DNA of 64,000 nt. Source: Xanthomonas prunicola (GTDB taxonomy: Bacteria > Pseudomonadota > Gammaproteobacteria > Xanthomonadales > Xanthomonadaceae). The notes beneath the pieces were generated by a model. It was given only the letters and a program-made list of their open reading frames with translations, did not search any database and was not told the origin of the DNA. The stretch covers positions 310,001 to 374,000 of the forward strand of contig NZ_PHKV01000005.1 of NCBI RefSeq assembly GCF_002846205.1, in the 5' to 3' direction. Of this stretch, positions 32,811 to 43,015 are shown piece by piece. Numbering within the stretch: the first letter of the stretch is position 1; every line of letters begins with the position of its first letter. Both the position numbers and the translations under genes were made by a program.

Positions 32811-33152
32811 TCAATGGGTTGGGATCCTTCCGTGGCTGCAACGCAGCGTCGATACCTGCAGCGAACGCAGGCCAAATGATGCCCGGTCTCGCTCGTGCAG
32901 CGTACGCAACAACGTCACAGGAATGCAGGTTAACGCACCCGGCAGTGCAATCGCTGCGCCATGGTGACCTTGCCACGCCAACATTGCACCCAAGCTGAGC
33001 GTGGCAGGGGTCAAGACCGTGTGTAGGGCCTCACCGCCGCGGCGCGGCGCGCTGCCGATCGTTCTCCAGAGCAGCGCGACGGACGCCTGACCATGCTTGC
33101 CGTAAGGTCGCCCGATGGGGCGATCGCCCAGCTGGCCAGGCGCCACCCTCAC
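32811..33152 (-). pseudogene. Possible diverged or decayed rpfH between rpfG and rpfC
   Basis: In X. campestris pv. campestris a small membrane protein gene, rpfH, lies between rpfG and rpfC and resembles the RpfC sensor. Here the 367-base gap has no ATG-started gene of that kind. One frame is nevertheless open from GTG 33152, just past the rpfG stop, to 32811 (about 113 codons). Its translation has two hydrophobic spans (TVLTPATLSLGAMLAW and AAIALPGALTCIPVTLL) and short resemblances to RpfC residues 20-85. A remnant of rpfH is my favoured reading, but chance is not excluded. Confidence 0.35.
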
Positions 33153-33153
33153 C

Positions 33154-34290
33154 TCACACCCCGGGTCGCGCCGATGCGGTGGAGAACTCGCCACAGATCT
33201 GGTCCAGCTGCGCACGGCCGCGCAATAGCGCATCCACGCAGCGCGGGTCGAACAGACGGCCGCGCTGGGCATACAGGTAGGCCAGCGCAGCATCCATGGT
33301 CCAGGCTTCCTTGTACGGGCGCGGCGACAGCAGCGCATCGAACACGTCAGCCACTGCCACGATGCGCGCTTCCAGCGGAATCGCCTCGCCGACCAGGCCA
33401 TCCGGATAACCGGTGCCGTCATACCGTTCGTGATGACGCAGCGCGATCAAGGCGCCGACCTGGATGAAACGGTTCTGGCTGCCGCTGAGCAATTCGTAGC
33501 CGATGCGCGGATGACGTTTCATCACGCTCATTTCGTCGTCGGTGAGCTTGCCCGGCTTGAGCAGCACCGAATCGGGAATGGCGATCTTGCCCATGTCGTG
33601 CAGCGGTGCGGCCATCTCGATGATGCGCACTTCTTCTTCCGACAGGCCCAGCTGTTCGGCGATCAGGCCGGCCACGTGCGACATGCGCTCCAGGAACGCA
33701 CTGGTGCCAGAATCGCGGTATTCGATCGCACGCGCCAGCCGCGACAGCGTCTCGCGTTCGCGCTCTTCGACCTCGTTCATGCTGGCCAGCAGGCGTTGTT
33801 CCAGCGAGAGCGCACGTTGTTTGACGCTCTCGCTCTGCTGACGCAGCTGCAGCAGGTTGGAGCAGCGTGCGCGCAGCTCGCGCGGTCGGATGGGCTTGAC
33901 CAGGAAGTCGATCACGCCGGCTTCAAGCGCCGCCTGGCGGATCGGCTCGTCGCCGACGATGGTGATCAGGATGATCGGGATATCGCGGTGGCTGGGCAGA
34001 CGGCGCAGGCGCCGCGCGAACTCCAGGCCATCCATCCCGGGCATACGGTAGTCGAGCAGCAACAGATCCACGCGCCCGGCCTCGCACCAGGCCAAGGCGT
34101 CGAGCGGATCGCCGAAGTCGTAGACCTTGAGCTCCGGCGCGATGTCCTCGATGACATGACGCAACATCGTCCGCGCGGACATCTGGTCATCGACAATGAC
34201 GATGTTCAATCCCAGATCCGCCTTTTCCGCCCAGCTTCCCCATGTATCCGTCGACATCATGCCGCCCGGACTCCCTAAAACATCCTGCAT
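33154..34290 (-). CDS. rpfG: Response regulator and cyclic-di-GMP phosphodiesterase RpfG (HD-GYP)
   Basis: 378 residues. The receiver domain (about 27-145) has IVIVDDQ and phosphorylatable Asp80 (DLLLLDYRMPGMDG). After a helical linker, the HD-GYP domain carries HDMGKIAIPD and HHERYDGTGYPDGL. When phosphorylated via RpfC it degrades cyclic-di-GMP and so relieves repression of virulence functions. ATG 34290 gives the known length; the open frame reaches 34413. It is first in the rpfG-rpfC unit and follows lysS by 141 bases. Confidence 0.98.
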   Translation of the reverse strand: MQDVLGSPGGMMSTDTWGSWAEKADLGLNIVIVDDQMSARTMLRHVIEDIAPELKVYDFGDPLDALAWCEAGRVDLLLLDYRMPGMDGLEFARRLRRLPSHRDIPIILITIVGDEPIRQAALEAGVIDFLVKPIRPRELRARCSNLLQLRQQSESVKQRALSLEQRLLASMNEVEERERETLSRLARAIEYRDSGTSAFLERMSHVAGLIAEQLGLSEEEVRIIEMAAPLHDMGKIAIPDSVLLKPGKLTDDEMSVMKRHPRIGYELLSGSQNRFIQVGALIALRHHERYDGTGYPDGLVGEAIPLEARIVAVADVFDALLSPRPYKEAWTMDAALAYLYAQRGRLFDPRCVDALLRGRAQLDQICGEFSTASARPGV

Positions 34291-34431
34291 AGCCGTTGCT
34301 CCTCTATCTCGAGAACGGAAAAGCGATGACGCCGGCTCCTGCGCCGGCTCCCCCCGAACAATACCGTGTTCGAGGCTCCGCCCTAGCATATGCAGTATCT
34401 GTGCCGTCGGCACACCGACAGCGCAAAAAAG

Positions 34432-35949
34432 TCAGGCTTCCGGACGCATATACGGGAACAGCAGGACATCGCGGATCGAGGTGCTGCCGGTCAGCAGCAT
34501 CACCAGACGATCGATCCCGATGCCCAGGCCGCCGGTCGGCGCCATCCCGTACTCCAACGCACGGATGTAATCGGCGTCGTAGTGCATCGCTTCGTCGTCG
34601 CCGCCGTCCTTGGCCTGCACCTGCGCCTGGAAGCGCGCGGCCTGGTCTTCGGGGTCGTTGAGCTCGGAGAAGCCATTGGCCAGCTCCTTGCCGTTGATGA
34701 ACAACTCGAAGCGGTCGGTGTAGCCCGGCTCGGTGTCACTGGACCGCGCCAGCGGCGACACTTCGACCGGGTGGTCGGTGATGAAGGTCGGCTGCACCAG
34801 CGTGTGTTCCGCGGTGGCCTCGAAGATTTCCAGCAACAACTTGCCCCAGCCATAGGACGGCTTGGTGCGGATCTTCAACCGCTCGCAATGGCGCGCCAGC
34901 GCCTCGCGATCGGTGCAATCGGCCGCGCTGATCTCCGGATTGTGGTGACGAACGGCCTCATCCATGCGCCAGCGCCGGAAAGCCGGCGCCAGATCGATGG
35001 CGGCCCCGTCCCAGCTCACCTGCGTGGTGCCCAGCACCGACTGCGCGGTGTCGCGGATCACCTGCTCGGTCAGGTCCATGATCTCGTGGTACGTGGCATA
35101 GGCCTCGTAGAGCTCGAGCATGGTGAATTCGGGGTTGTGCCGGGTCGACACGCCCTCGTTACGGAAATTACGGTTGATCTCGTAGACGCGCTCCAGTCCC
35201 CCGACCACCAGCCGCTTGAGGTACAGCTCCGGGGCCACGCGCAGGTACAGGTCCAGATCCAGCGCGTTGTGGTGGGTGGTGAACGGCTTGGCGGTGGCGC
35301 CGCCGGGGATGTAATGCATCATCGGCGTTTCCACTTCCAGGAAGCGGCGCGCATCCAGCCAGGCGCGCATGGCGCGAATGATCTTGGAGCGCTTGATGAA
35401 GACTTCGCGCGCTTCCGGAGTGACGATCAGATCGACGTAACGTTGGCGGTAGCGCTGCTCCACGTCCGACAGGCCGTGCCACTTGTCCGGCAGCGGGCGC
35501 AGCGACTTGGTCAGCAGGCGCAGCGCGCTCGCCTTGACCGAGAGCTCGCCGGTCTTGGTGCGGGTCAGCCCGCCCTCCACCGCCACGATGTCGCCGACAT
35601 CCCAGCCCTTGAAGGCGGTGTAGGCATCGCCCAGCACATTGCCCTGCAGGAATAGCTGCACACGCCCGGATTCGTCCTGGATCTGCGCGAAGCTGGCCTT
35701 GCCCATCACCCGCTTGGCCATCAGGCGGCCGGCCATCTTGACGGTGCGTCCGCTGGCTTCCAGCGCTTCGGGTGTCCAGGTGTCGGCATCGGCGAATTCG
35801 GCCTGCAGGTCGCCAGCGAAGTGTTCGCGCACGAAGTCGTTCGGGTAGGCAATGCCCTGGCCGCGCAATGCGCCCAGTTTCGCGCGACGCTCGGCGATGA
35901 GGCTGTTCTCGTCGGCGGGGGTCTGCGGCGCGGGGGTCTGCTCGGTCAT
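34432..35949 (-). CDS. lysS: Lysyl-tRNA synthetase, class II
   Basis: 505 residues. N-terminal OB-fold anticodon-binding domain (about 65-180), then the class II catalytic core with motif 2 [18 protein letters not shown] and motif 3 [15 protein letters not shown]. It charges tRNA-Lys. Genomic position between prfB and rpfG is the one known in Xanthomonas; prfB-lysS adjacency is also common in other bacteria. Confidence 0.97.
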   Translation of the reverse strand: MTEQTPAPQTPADENSLIAERRAKLGALRGQGIAYPNDFVREHFAGDLQAEFADADTWTPEALEASGRTVKMAGRLMAKRVMGKASFAQIQDESGRVQLFLQGNVLGDAYTAFKGWDVGDIVAVEGGLTRTKTGELSVKASALRLLTKSLRPLPDKWHGLSDVEQRYRQRYVDLIVTPEAREVFIKRSKIIRAMRAWLDARRFLEVETPMMHYIPGGATAKPFTTHHNALDLDLYLRVAPELYLKRLVVGGLERVYEINRNFRNEGVSTRHNPEFTMLELYEAYATYHEIMDLTEQVIRDTAQSVLGTTQVSWDGAAIDLAPAFRRWRMDEAVRHHNPEISAADCTDREALARHCERLKIRTKPSYGWGKLLLEIFEATAEHTLVQPTFITDHPVEVSPLARSSDTEPGYTDRFELFINGKELANGFSELNDPEDQAARFQAQVQAKDGGDDEAMHYDADYIRALEYGMAPTGGLGIGIDRLVMLLTGSTSIRDVLLFPYMRPEA

Positions 35950-36116
35950 GGCGGGAATCGATCTGCTGTGGGTCGGGCGGATGCCCGTTGGGGAATGAGG
36001 AACCGGCGACGCCGGCGCTCTTTTTACAATGACGGTGTGCCGAAGGTACGCGTTAACCGTGTCACCGGGAGCCGCAGCGCATTACCACCGCTGCGTCACA
36101 GGCACTGCAGCGCTGC

Positions 36117-36146
36117 GCCAGGCGGCCGTCGCGACAGCCGCCTGGC
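36117..36146 (-). terminator. Hairpin after prfB
   Basis: GCCAGGCGGC (36117-36126) and GCCGCCTGGC (36137-36146) form a perfect 10-bp GC stem with a 10-base loop, eight bases after the prfB stop codon on the minus strand. There is no T-run, so it may only reduce transcription into lysS. Confidence 0.5.
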
Positions 36147-36153
36147 GCGGCGG

Positions 36154-37279
36154 TCAGGCATCCAGGCGTTTGGAGCCTGCCGCCAGACCGGCCTTGAGGC
36201 TGGCCTCGACGAATTCGTCCAGGTCGCCGTCCAGCACTTTCTGCGTGTCGCTGCGTTCGATGCCGGTGCGCAGATCCTTGATGCGACTCTGGTCGAGCAC
36301 GTAGTTGCGGATCTGGCTGCCCCAGCCGATGTCGGACTTGGTGGCCTCCAGCGCGTCGCGCTCGACGTTGCGCTTCTGCACTTCCAGCTCGTACAACTTG
36401 GCCGCCAGCATCTTCATCGCGTTGTCGCGGTTCTGGTGCTGGCTGCGGCCGGTCTGGCAGGCGACCACGGTGTTGGTCGGAATGTGCGTGATACGCACTG
36501 CCGATTCGGTCTTGTTGACGTGCTGACCACCGGCGCCGGAGGAGCGATACACGTCGGTGCGCAGGTCGGCCGGGTTGATGTCGATCTCGATGTTGTCGTC
36601 CACTTCCGGCGAGACGAACACCGAGGTGAAGCTGGTGTGCCGGCGGTTATCCGAGTCGAACGGCGATTTGCGCACCAGCCGGTGCACGCCGATCTCGGTC
36701 TTCAACCAGCCGTAGGCGTACTCGCCTTCGATGCGCACGGTGGCCGACTTGATGCCCGCCACTTCGCCACCGGAGACTTCCATCAGCTCGGTTTTCCAGC
36801 CGCGCGACTCGGCCCAGCGCAGGTACATGCGCAGCAGGATTTCGGCCCAATCCTGCGCCTCGGTGCCGCCGGCACCGGCCTGGATGTCGACGAACGCGTT
36901 GGCACCGTCCATCTGGCCGGAGAACATGCGCTGGAATTCCAGCTTCTCGACATGCGCCTGGTATTTGTCCAGATCGGCGATCACCGCCACCGCAGTGTCT
37001 TCGTCCTGTTCGCTTTCGGCCAGCTCCAGCAGGTCGCCCGCATCGGCCAGACCCGACAGCACATCGGCAATGCCGATCACGGTCTTTTCCAGCAGCGAAC
37101 GCTCGCGGCCCAGGGCCTGCGCGCGCTCGGCGTCGTTCCACACATCGGGGCTCTCGAGCTCCCGGCTGACTTCCTCTAGACGCTCTTTCTTGGCGTCGTA
37201 GTCAAAGATACCCCCTGAGCGAGAGCACGCGATCGCTGAGATCGGTGATGCGCTGGCGGATCGGATTGGTTTCGATCAT
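36154..37279 (-). CDS. prfB: Peptide chain release factor 2 with programmed +1 frameshift
   Basis: RF2 recognises UGA and UAA stops. Translation starts at ATG 37279 and runs 25 codons to an in-frame TGA at 37202-37204. The site reads CTCAGGGGGTATCTTTGAC on the minus strand, i.e. an internal AGGGGG Shine-Dalgarno, CTT slippery codon and TGAC context, as in E. coli. After the +1 shift the frame continues from GAC 37203 to 36154, giving about 374 residues. The anticodon-like SPF tripeptide (VRKSPFDSD) and catalytic GGQ ([13 protein letters not shown]) are present. The shift makes RF2 synthesis autoregulated by RF2 level. Confidence 0.97.
37199..37219 (-). promoter_or_regulatory. RF2 programmed frameshift site
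   Basis: On the minus strand: AGGGGG stimulator (37214-37219), three intervening bases, then the CTT-TGA-C shift point, with the stop at 37202-37204. All elements of the canonical RF2 site are intact. Confidence 0.95.
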
Positions 37280-37520
37280 GACGGACTTCCGGCAAACAAG
37301 CTGGCTAGTTTAGCAAGCGGGCGGCGGCGGCGAAACGCAACGAAACTGTGGCCGCGCACGCTGCAGCACCTACTAGTGCTCAGGCGCCTGGCTGCCGTGC
37401 TCGACCGCAGGCGCCGCAAGCGCTCCACCATCGCGCACCGCTGTCGCCGCAACCGCGACCGACCGTGCAAAGCGGCTAGGACGCATTCGGGACCAGACGG
37501 GCGGGGCCGTCGCAGCGGGC

Positions 37521-38435
37521 TTACGCCATCAATGCGTCGGTCTTGGGCACCGCAGCGCCCTGCCCCGCATGCGCACGCAAGCCGGACAGGTGGCTGCGAC
37601 TGCATGGCAGCACGGTGGCATCGCGCAGATGCACGCGGGCATCGCCTGAATCGCTTGGTTCAATCGCTTGCACCTGGCCCAGATTGACCAGATAGCTGCG
37701 ATGGATGCGCACGAACACGGCCGGGTCCAGTTTGGCCTCGATCGCCGCCATCGTGCTGCGCAGCGGGTAATCGTGACCGCGCACATGCAGGTTGACGTAA
37801 TTGCCAGAGGCTTGGATCCACTCGATATCGGCGGTGGCCACCAGGAAATCGCGCCCCAACTTGCGCACCAGAAATCGCTCCGGGCGATCCAGCGGCTCTA
37901 CTGGCGGACCGTCGTCAGGTGCGACGAGCAGATGCGCCTCGCCCTGACGGCGCCGTGCGTACCAGGCCAGTGTGTGCTGTACCGCCACCAGCAGCGCAAA
38001 GGTGCGCAGATCCTTGGACAGCTCGTAGACCCACTGCAGCCAGCCACCGAAATCGTAGTGCGCGCCGGCCAGTGCGTAGACCAGCATGCGCAGCACGACC
38101 ATGCCGGCGACATGCAGCAGCCACCAGGCCAGTGCAGCGGTCACATACGCGGGCAAGCGTCGCACCCAGGCATCGGCATGCAGCGGCCAGCGTGCGCAGA
38201 GCCACACCACTGCCGGCAACAGCATGAGCGCGGCCGTGGCGCTACTCAGTTCCCAGCTCAGCACCTGCCACACCTCGATGGGTTGACCATCGCGGCGCGC
38301 GGCAAGCCAGGCAGTCCAGACATTGCCCAGCGCACTCAGGTAGAACACCAACGACCAGATCACCACGGCCCAGCGTGTGGCAGCGCGGCCGGCTCTGTCG
38401 TGGATGATTGGCGGGCGCGGCCCTCTCGATTGCAT
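37521..38435 (-). CDS. rpfD: Membrane-anchored LytTR regulator RpfD
   Basis: About 304 residues. Four hydrophobic segments in the first 170 residues (for example VVIWSLVFYLSALGNVW and AALMLLPAVVWLCARW) are followed by a C-terminal LytTR DNA-binding domain (DIEWIQASGNYVNLHV, FVRIHRSYLVNL). An rpfD gene of this architecture is known at this place in the Xanthomonas rpf region. Start 38435 is chosen over 38468 because the first 11 codons look non-conserved; this is uncertain. Divergent from the acyltransferase gene, so 38436-38627 should hold both promoters. Confidence 0.85.
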   Translation of the reverse strand: MQSRGPRPPIIHDRAGRAATRWAVVIWSLVFYLSALGNVWTAWLAARRDGQPIEVWQVLSWELSSATAALMLLPAVVWLCARWPLHADAWVRRLPAYVTAALAWWLLHVAGMVVLRMLVYALAGAHYDFGGWLQWVYELSKDLRTFALLVAVQHTLAWYARRRQGEAHLLVAPDDGPPVEPLDRPERFLVRKLGRDFLVATADIEWIQASGNYVNLHVRGHDYPLRSTMAAIEAKLDPAVFVRIHRSYLVNLGQVQAIEPSDSGDARVHLRDATVLPCSRSHLSGLRAHAGQGAAVPKTDALMA

Positions 38436-38627
38436 TGCACACGTCCGCGGTTGGCAGGTGCCGATCATAGAGGCCTGCGCTACATCGCGAAACCGCCATC
38501 CCTGCCGCCCCTATTCGTCCCTGGGTGAGCACGACTGGTCACTGCGGGCCGGGTTTTCCACCCCTGCTGCTCCCAATGGAGCGGGCCGCTGGGCAGGATG
38601 CATCCACTCCGCCACCAGCCGCCAACC

Positions 38628-39842
38628 ATGACCGAGCGCCGCCACGATATCGATGCCTTGCGCGTCTTCGCTTTCGCCCTGCTGATCCTCTACCACGTGG
38701 GCATGGCCTATGTGGCCGACTGGGATTTCCACCTCAAGAGCGTGCACACGGCCGAATGGTTGCAGTGGCCGATGATCGTGCTCAATCGCTGGCGGATGCC
38801 GTTGTTGTTCATGATCTCCGGCATCGCGATCGGCTTGTCGCAGCCGCAGGCCACGCCGTGGCGCTTCGCATTGCGTCGCTGCGGGCGATTGCTGCCGCCG
38901 TTGCTGTTCGGCATGTTCGTGGTGGTGGCAGTGCAGGCCTACTGCCAGGGCGTCAGCAACGGCAAGGTCGCCACCGGCTTCGGCAGCTTCCTGCTGCGCT
39001 ACTGGCAGGTGCGTCCGTGGCCGGCCGGCAGTTTCGATGGCTGGGAACATGGCATCACCTGGAATCACCTGTGGTATCTGGCGTACCTGCTGCCCTACAC
39101 CGTGGCCTTGATGGCGCTGGTGTCGCTGACAAAGCTGCTGCGGCTGCCGGCATTCCCGCCGCTTCCCTCTTCGATGGTGGTGCCGGCCTTGCTGGTGCTG
39201 CCGATCCTGTGGGAGGCGTTCTGCGTGATGTGGATGATGCCGCGCCATCCACCGACCCATGCGTTGGTCGGCGACTGGTTCGTGCATGCCGAATCGTTCC
39301 CGCTTTTTCTATTGGGCTATCTGCTGGCACGCAACGCGCGCTTCTGGCAGCTGGCCGTGCAATTGCGCTGGCTCACCTTGGTCAGCGCAGTGCTGGCCAT
39401 CACGACCGAGTTGGGCATCCGCTATCTGGGCATGCACGTGCAGCCCGCGCAGGTGCCGCAGGTGCTGGCCGCCCTGCCGTGGGAAACACTGGAACACGGC
39501 GCACGCGCCGCTTACACCTGGCTGGCGCTATTGACCCTGCTGGGCTGGGCGAAGCAGCATTTGAACCGCCCGTTCCGCTGGCTGCCGTATTGCACCGAAG
39601 CGGTGTTTCCCTGGTACATCCTGCATCAGAGCCTGATCATCGTGGCGCTGTATTGGCTGATGCCGTTGCAGTTGAACGCCTGGCTGGAACCAGCGCTGGT
39701 GATCGCCGCCACCGTGATCGGCTGTCTGGCGCTGCATGAGTACGTGATCCGGCGGGTGCGCTGGCTGCGGCCGTTGTTCGGCTTGCGTGGGCGCACGCAC
39801 GCTGTGCCGCGCCAGGCCGGCGGTGCAGCGGTTGCGTCGTAA
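38628..39842 (+). CDS. Membrane acyltransferase, acyltransferase-3/OpgC-like
   Basis: 404 residues with about ten hydrophobic segments. It begins TERRHDIDALRVFAFALLIL followed by YHVGM, the family signature with the RxxxxD and His region. These proteins transfer acetyl or succinyl groups to extracytoplasmic polysaccharides or glucans. The acceptor here cannot be told. ATG 38628 gives the conserved start; the open frame begins ten codons earlier. Confidence 0.85.
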   Translation: MTERRHDIDALRVFAFALLILYHVGMAYVADWDFHLKSVHTAEWLQWPMIVLNRWRMPLLFMISGIAIGLSQPQATPWRFALRRCGRLLPPLLFGMFVVVAVQAYCQGVSNGKVATGFGSFLLRYWQVRPWPAGSFDGWEHGITWNHLWYLAYLLPYTVALMALVSLTKLLRLPAFPPLPSSMVVPALLVLPILWEAFCVMWMMPRHPPTHALVGDWFVHAESFPLFLLGYLLARNARFWQLAVQLRWLTLVSAVLAITTELGIRYLGMHVQPAQVPQVLAALPWETLEHGARAAYTWLALLTLLGWAKQHLNRPFRWLPYCTEAVFPWYILHQSLIIVALYWLMPLQLNAWLEPALVIAATVIGCLALHEYVIRRVRWLRPLFGLRGRTHAVPRQAGGAAVAS

Positions 39843-39941
39843 CAACCAGTAAACGCACATTTGCTTTCCAACGCACGTTTACTGGACGACACCTCGGCGG
39901 CAACGCAAGATGCGTGCCGTATCTATGCTTTCGGAACCAAC

Positions 39942-40979
39942 ATGCGCCTTACCTGGCTCGCTACCGCCGTCTTACTCGCCCCTCTCGCCGCCTTGGCCGA
40001 TCCGGTGACCGGCATCAGCTTCGATCACGACGACTGGACCATCGCCTGCGACAACACCCGCACTTGCCGCGCCGCTGGATATCAGCCCGATGAAGGCGAG
40101 CACTTGCCGGTGTCGGTGCTACTGACCCGCAAGGCCGGCGCCGGGCAGGCAGTGACGGCGGAGTTGATGCTTGGCCAGTACGACGAGATCAAGATGCCGG
40201 CGTCGTTGACGCTGCGGATCGATCAACGCGATCTGGGCAAGCTGGCGCTGGATCGCAGCAAGGGCACTGCGCCCTTGAGTGACGCACAGGTTGCCGCCCT
40301 GCTGACTGCCCTACGCGGCAGCAGCGCGATTGTGGCGGTAGGTAACGATGGCCGCCGCTGGCAGCTGTCCGACCGCGGTGCCTCGGCGGTACTGCTGAAG
40401 ATGGACGAATTCCAGGGCCGGCTGGGCACACGCGGCGCGTTGGTGCGCAAGGGCGATCGCGACGAGAGCAAGGTGTTGCCGGCAGTGCCGGTGCCGCAGG
40501 TACGTATGGTCAAACTCCCCACAGCGCAGGCCGGCGACGCACGCATTGGCACAGTGCCCGCGCTGTTTCAGGCCTTGCGCGCCAGCTTGCCGGCCGATGA
40601 GGAATGCAAAGGACTGCAAGCGGGCGATGCGCAGGAGCCGCTGACCGTCACCCGGCTCAGCAATGACAAGCTGCTGGTCTCCACCGATTGCTGGATGGGC
40701 GCGTACAACGTCGGCACCGGGTTTTGGGTCGTCAATGCACGTGCACCGTTCGCGCCAATTCTGGTGACCACGCAGGCCAGCGACATCGATGGTTCCACCC
40801 TGCTGTCGTCGCAAAAAGGCCGCGGTTTGGGCGATTGCTATAGCCAGGCCAGTTGGACCTGGGACGGCCGCCGTTTTGTGCCGACCTCCAAATCCACCTC
40901 CGGCCTGTGCCGGTTGGTGGCTGCCGGCGGCGCGTGGGAGCTGCCGACCTTGGTCACCGAGGTCAAGCCGTCGCCTTGA
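39942..40979 (+). CDS. Exported DUF1176-like protein
   Basis: 345 residues with a signal peptide (MRLTWLATAVLLAPLAALA). The mature region starts GISFDHDDWTIACDNTRTCR, a pattern typical of DUF1176 proteins, and has paired cysteines (CDNTRTC, CKGL, DCWMG, CYSQ, LCRL) that could form periplasmic disulfides. Biochemical role unknown. The frame is open from 39861, but the signal peptide fixes the start. Confidence 0.82.
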   Translation: MRLTWLATAVLLAPLAALADPVTGISFDHDDWTIACDNTRTCRAAGYQPDEGEHLPVSVLLTRKAGAGQAVTAELMLGQYDEIKMPASLTLRIDQRDLGKLALDRSKGTAPLSDAQVAALLTALRGSSAIVAVGNDGRRWQLSDRGASAVLLKMDEFQGRLGTRGALVRKGDRDESKVLPAVPVPQVRMVKLPTAQAGDARIGTVPALFQALRASLPADEECKGLQAGDAQEPLTVTRLSNDKLLVSTDCWMGAYNVGTGFWVVNARAPFAPILVTTQASDIDGSTLLSSQKGRGLGDCYSQASWTWDGRRFVPTSKSTSGLCRLVAAGGAWELPTLVTEVKPSP

Positions 40980-41275
40980 TCGAAGCCAAGGCAGTGCGCG
41001 CCTGCGCTGCCTTGCGAAATGACCAGTCGAGTTGGTCGGTGTGTAGAGCGTTCAATCAGGTCGCCAGGGAACTGTCTGGCGTGGTGTCCTCACCGATAGT
41101 GGAACCGTTGGCGGCATGGATGCCGCCAACCAGCACTCATGGACGGGTTCACGGCGTGTCCCGCGACGGTGAGCGGGCAAGGTCCGGTCGAGATGGTGGG
41201 CTTGTCAGGGCAAGCGATACCCTTTGCGCTGTCTGAATAACAACGTCTGAGGAGCGAGCGCGCCAACACCGCAGA
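40980..41275. other. Intergenic region between convergent genes
   Basis: It carries a copy of the GGCGGCATGGATGCC family (41107-41173). No clear terminator for recJ is visible, although the repeat itself can fold (GGCGGCA/TGCCGCC). Confidence 0.5.
41107..41173 (+). repeat. Intergenic repeat, GGCGGCATGGATGCC family (copy 3)
   Basis: GTTGGCGGCATGGATGCCGCC is followed by ATGGACGGGTTCACGGCGTG and TCCCGCGACGGTGAG. It is the best preserved of three copies; the others are at 19665-19738 and, inverted, 9285-9326. Confidence 0.7.
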
Positions 41276-43015
41276 TCAGCTGGTGACTGCCGCCGGCTCG
41301 CAATGCTCGACGATCAACTGCACCGCCGTGCCGCCGCGATAGTCGTCGGCGACCAGCCGATACGCCAACCGCACCAAGCGCGTGGGTTCGCTGCCGCGCC
41401 AGCCATTGAAGTGAATGGCATTGAGCGGCTCCGTGCGGCCAGCGCAACGCAGTGTCAATTTAAGGTGGCGTTCCTTGAGCACGCGGTACTGCAGCACTTC
41501 GAACTGACCATCGAACAGCGGCTCGGGAAAGCCCTGCCCCCACGGCCCTGCCACACGCAGCGCTTCGGCATGCACGTGATCGAGTTCGTGCGCGGCCAGT
41601 TCGCCGTCGCTGTGCAATTCGGCATGCAGCAGCGAAGCGTCCACCATCGCCGTCACCTGCGACTGGAAGGCCTGCTCGAACGCGGCCAGCGCGGCGTGAT
41701 CGATGCTCAACCCGGCTGCCATCGCATGGCCACCGAACTTCTGGATCAGCCCGGGATGCCGCGCATCCACTGCCGCCAGCACGTCGCGGATATGCAGGCC
41801 AGGAATCGAACGCACCGAGCCACGCAACTGGCTGCTGCCCGGCTCGGCCGGTGCCAGCGCGACCACCGGACGATGCAGGCGGTCTTTGAGTTTGGACGCC
41901 ACCAGACCGATGACGCCTGGGTGCCATTCGGCATCGAACAGGCATGCGGCAATCGGCAATGCGCCGTCCGCGTCCAGCACGACTTTGGTAACGGCTTGCT
42001 CGGCATCGTCGGTCATCAACTGCTGCACCGCGCGGCGCTCGGCGTTGATCTCTTCCAGCGTGCCTGCGATCTCGCGTGCGCGGTTCCAATCCTCGCTGAG
42101 CAGCAGTTCGATGCCCAGCGCCATGTCCTCGAGCCGACCGGCCGCATTGAGACGCGGCCCGAGCGCAAATCCAATATCGCTGGCGCTCAGTCGCGCCACA
42201 TCGCGGCCGCTGGCATCGATCAAGGCGCGCAAACCGATGCAGCCCTTCCCCTCGCGCAGGCGCCGCAGGCCGGCCGACACCAGCGCACGATTATTGGTGT
42301 CCAGCGGCACCAGATCGGCGACGGTGCCGACCGCGACCAGATCCAGCAGCACCGACAGATCCGGCTCGGCGCGCTCGGCAAAGGCACCGCGTGCGCGTAA
42401 CACTTTCCGCAGCGCCAACAACACGTAAAAAATCACACCGACCCCGGCCAGGGTCTTGCTGGGGAACGTGTCTTCGGCCAGGTTCGGGTCGACGATCGCA
42501 TCGGCGGGCGGTAACACCTCGCCAGGTAAATGGTGGTCGGTGACCAGTACTGTCCAGCCGCGCGCCTTGGCTGCGGCGACACCGGCATGGCAGGCAATGC
42601 CGTGATCGACGGTGACCAGCACATCCGGCTGCAGCGCCGCCAGCTCGTCGACCAGGGCAGGCGACAGGCCATAGCCATGCACCATGCGATTGGGCACGGC
42701 GTGATGGATATCCAGCGCACCGAGCATGCGTAGGCCGCGCACACCCACCGCGCATGCGGTTGCGCCATCGCAATCGAAATCGCCCACCACCAGAATGCGC
42801 CGCTGCTGTGCAATCGCGTCGGCCAGCAGCTCGGCAGCGACGCCGCTGTTGTGCAGCAGCTCCGGAGACAACAACTGGCCCAGTCGCGGCTGTGCGCCTT
42901 GTGCGTCGGTGACACCGCGCGCGGCATAGATGCGGCGCAGCAGCGGCAACATGGTCTCGGGCCAACTACCGGCCTGCCCGGAGGGGCGCCGGACGATCCG
43001 CGGACTCGAGGTCAT
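41276..43015 (-). CDS. recJ: Single-strand DNA-specific exonuclease RecJ
   Basis: 579 residues, the usual RecJ length. DHH-family 5'-3' exonuclease acting in recombination and mismatch repair. Metal-binding motifs are visible as VGDFDCDGATA, VTVDHGI and TDHHLPG, with the DHHA1 motif GGHAMAAGLSI near the C-terminus. ATG 43015 overlaps the rpfE stop by four bases (ATGA); the open frame further upstream lies inside rpfE. Confidence 0.96.
   Translation of the reverse strand: MTSSPRIVRRPSGQAGSWPETMLPLLRRIYAARGVTDAQGAQPRLGQLLSPELLHNSGVAAELLADAIAQQRRILVVGDFDCDGATACAVGVRGLRMLGALDIHHAVPNRMVHGYGLSPALVDELAALQPDVLVTVDHGIACHAGVAAAKARGWTVLVTDHHLPGEVLPPADAIVDPNLAEDTFPSKTLAGVGVIFYVLLALRKVLRARGAFAERAEPDLSVLLDLVAVGTVADLVPLDTNNRALVSAGLRRLREGKGCIGLRALIDASGRDVARLSASDIGFALGPRLNAAGRLEDMALGIELLLSEDWNRAREIAGTLEEINAERRAVQQLMTDDAEQAVTKVVLDADGALPIAACLFDAEWHPGVIGLVASKLKDRLHRPVVALAPAEPGSSQLRGSVRSIPGLHIRDVLAAVDARHPGLIQKFGGHAMAAGLSIDHAALAAFEQAFQSQVTAMVDASLLHAELHSDGELAAHELDHVHAEALRVAGPWGQGFPEPLFDGQFEVLQYRVLKERHLKLTLRCAGRTEPLNAIHFNGWRGSEPTRLVRLAYRLVADDYRGGTAVQLIVEHCEPAAVTS

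Noticed and set aside
36154..37279. prfB as a frameshifted pseudogene
   Set aside because: The break is the canonical RF2 recoding site with Shine-Dalgarno-like stimulator and CTT-TGA-C, and the rest of the protein is intact.
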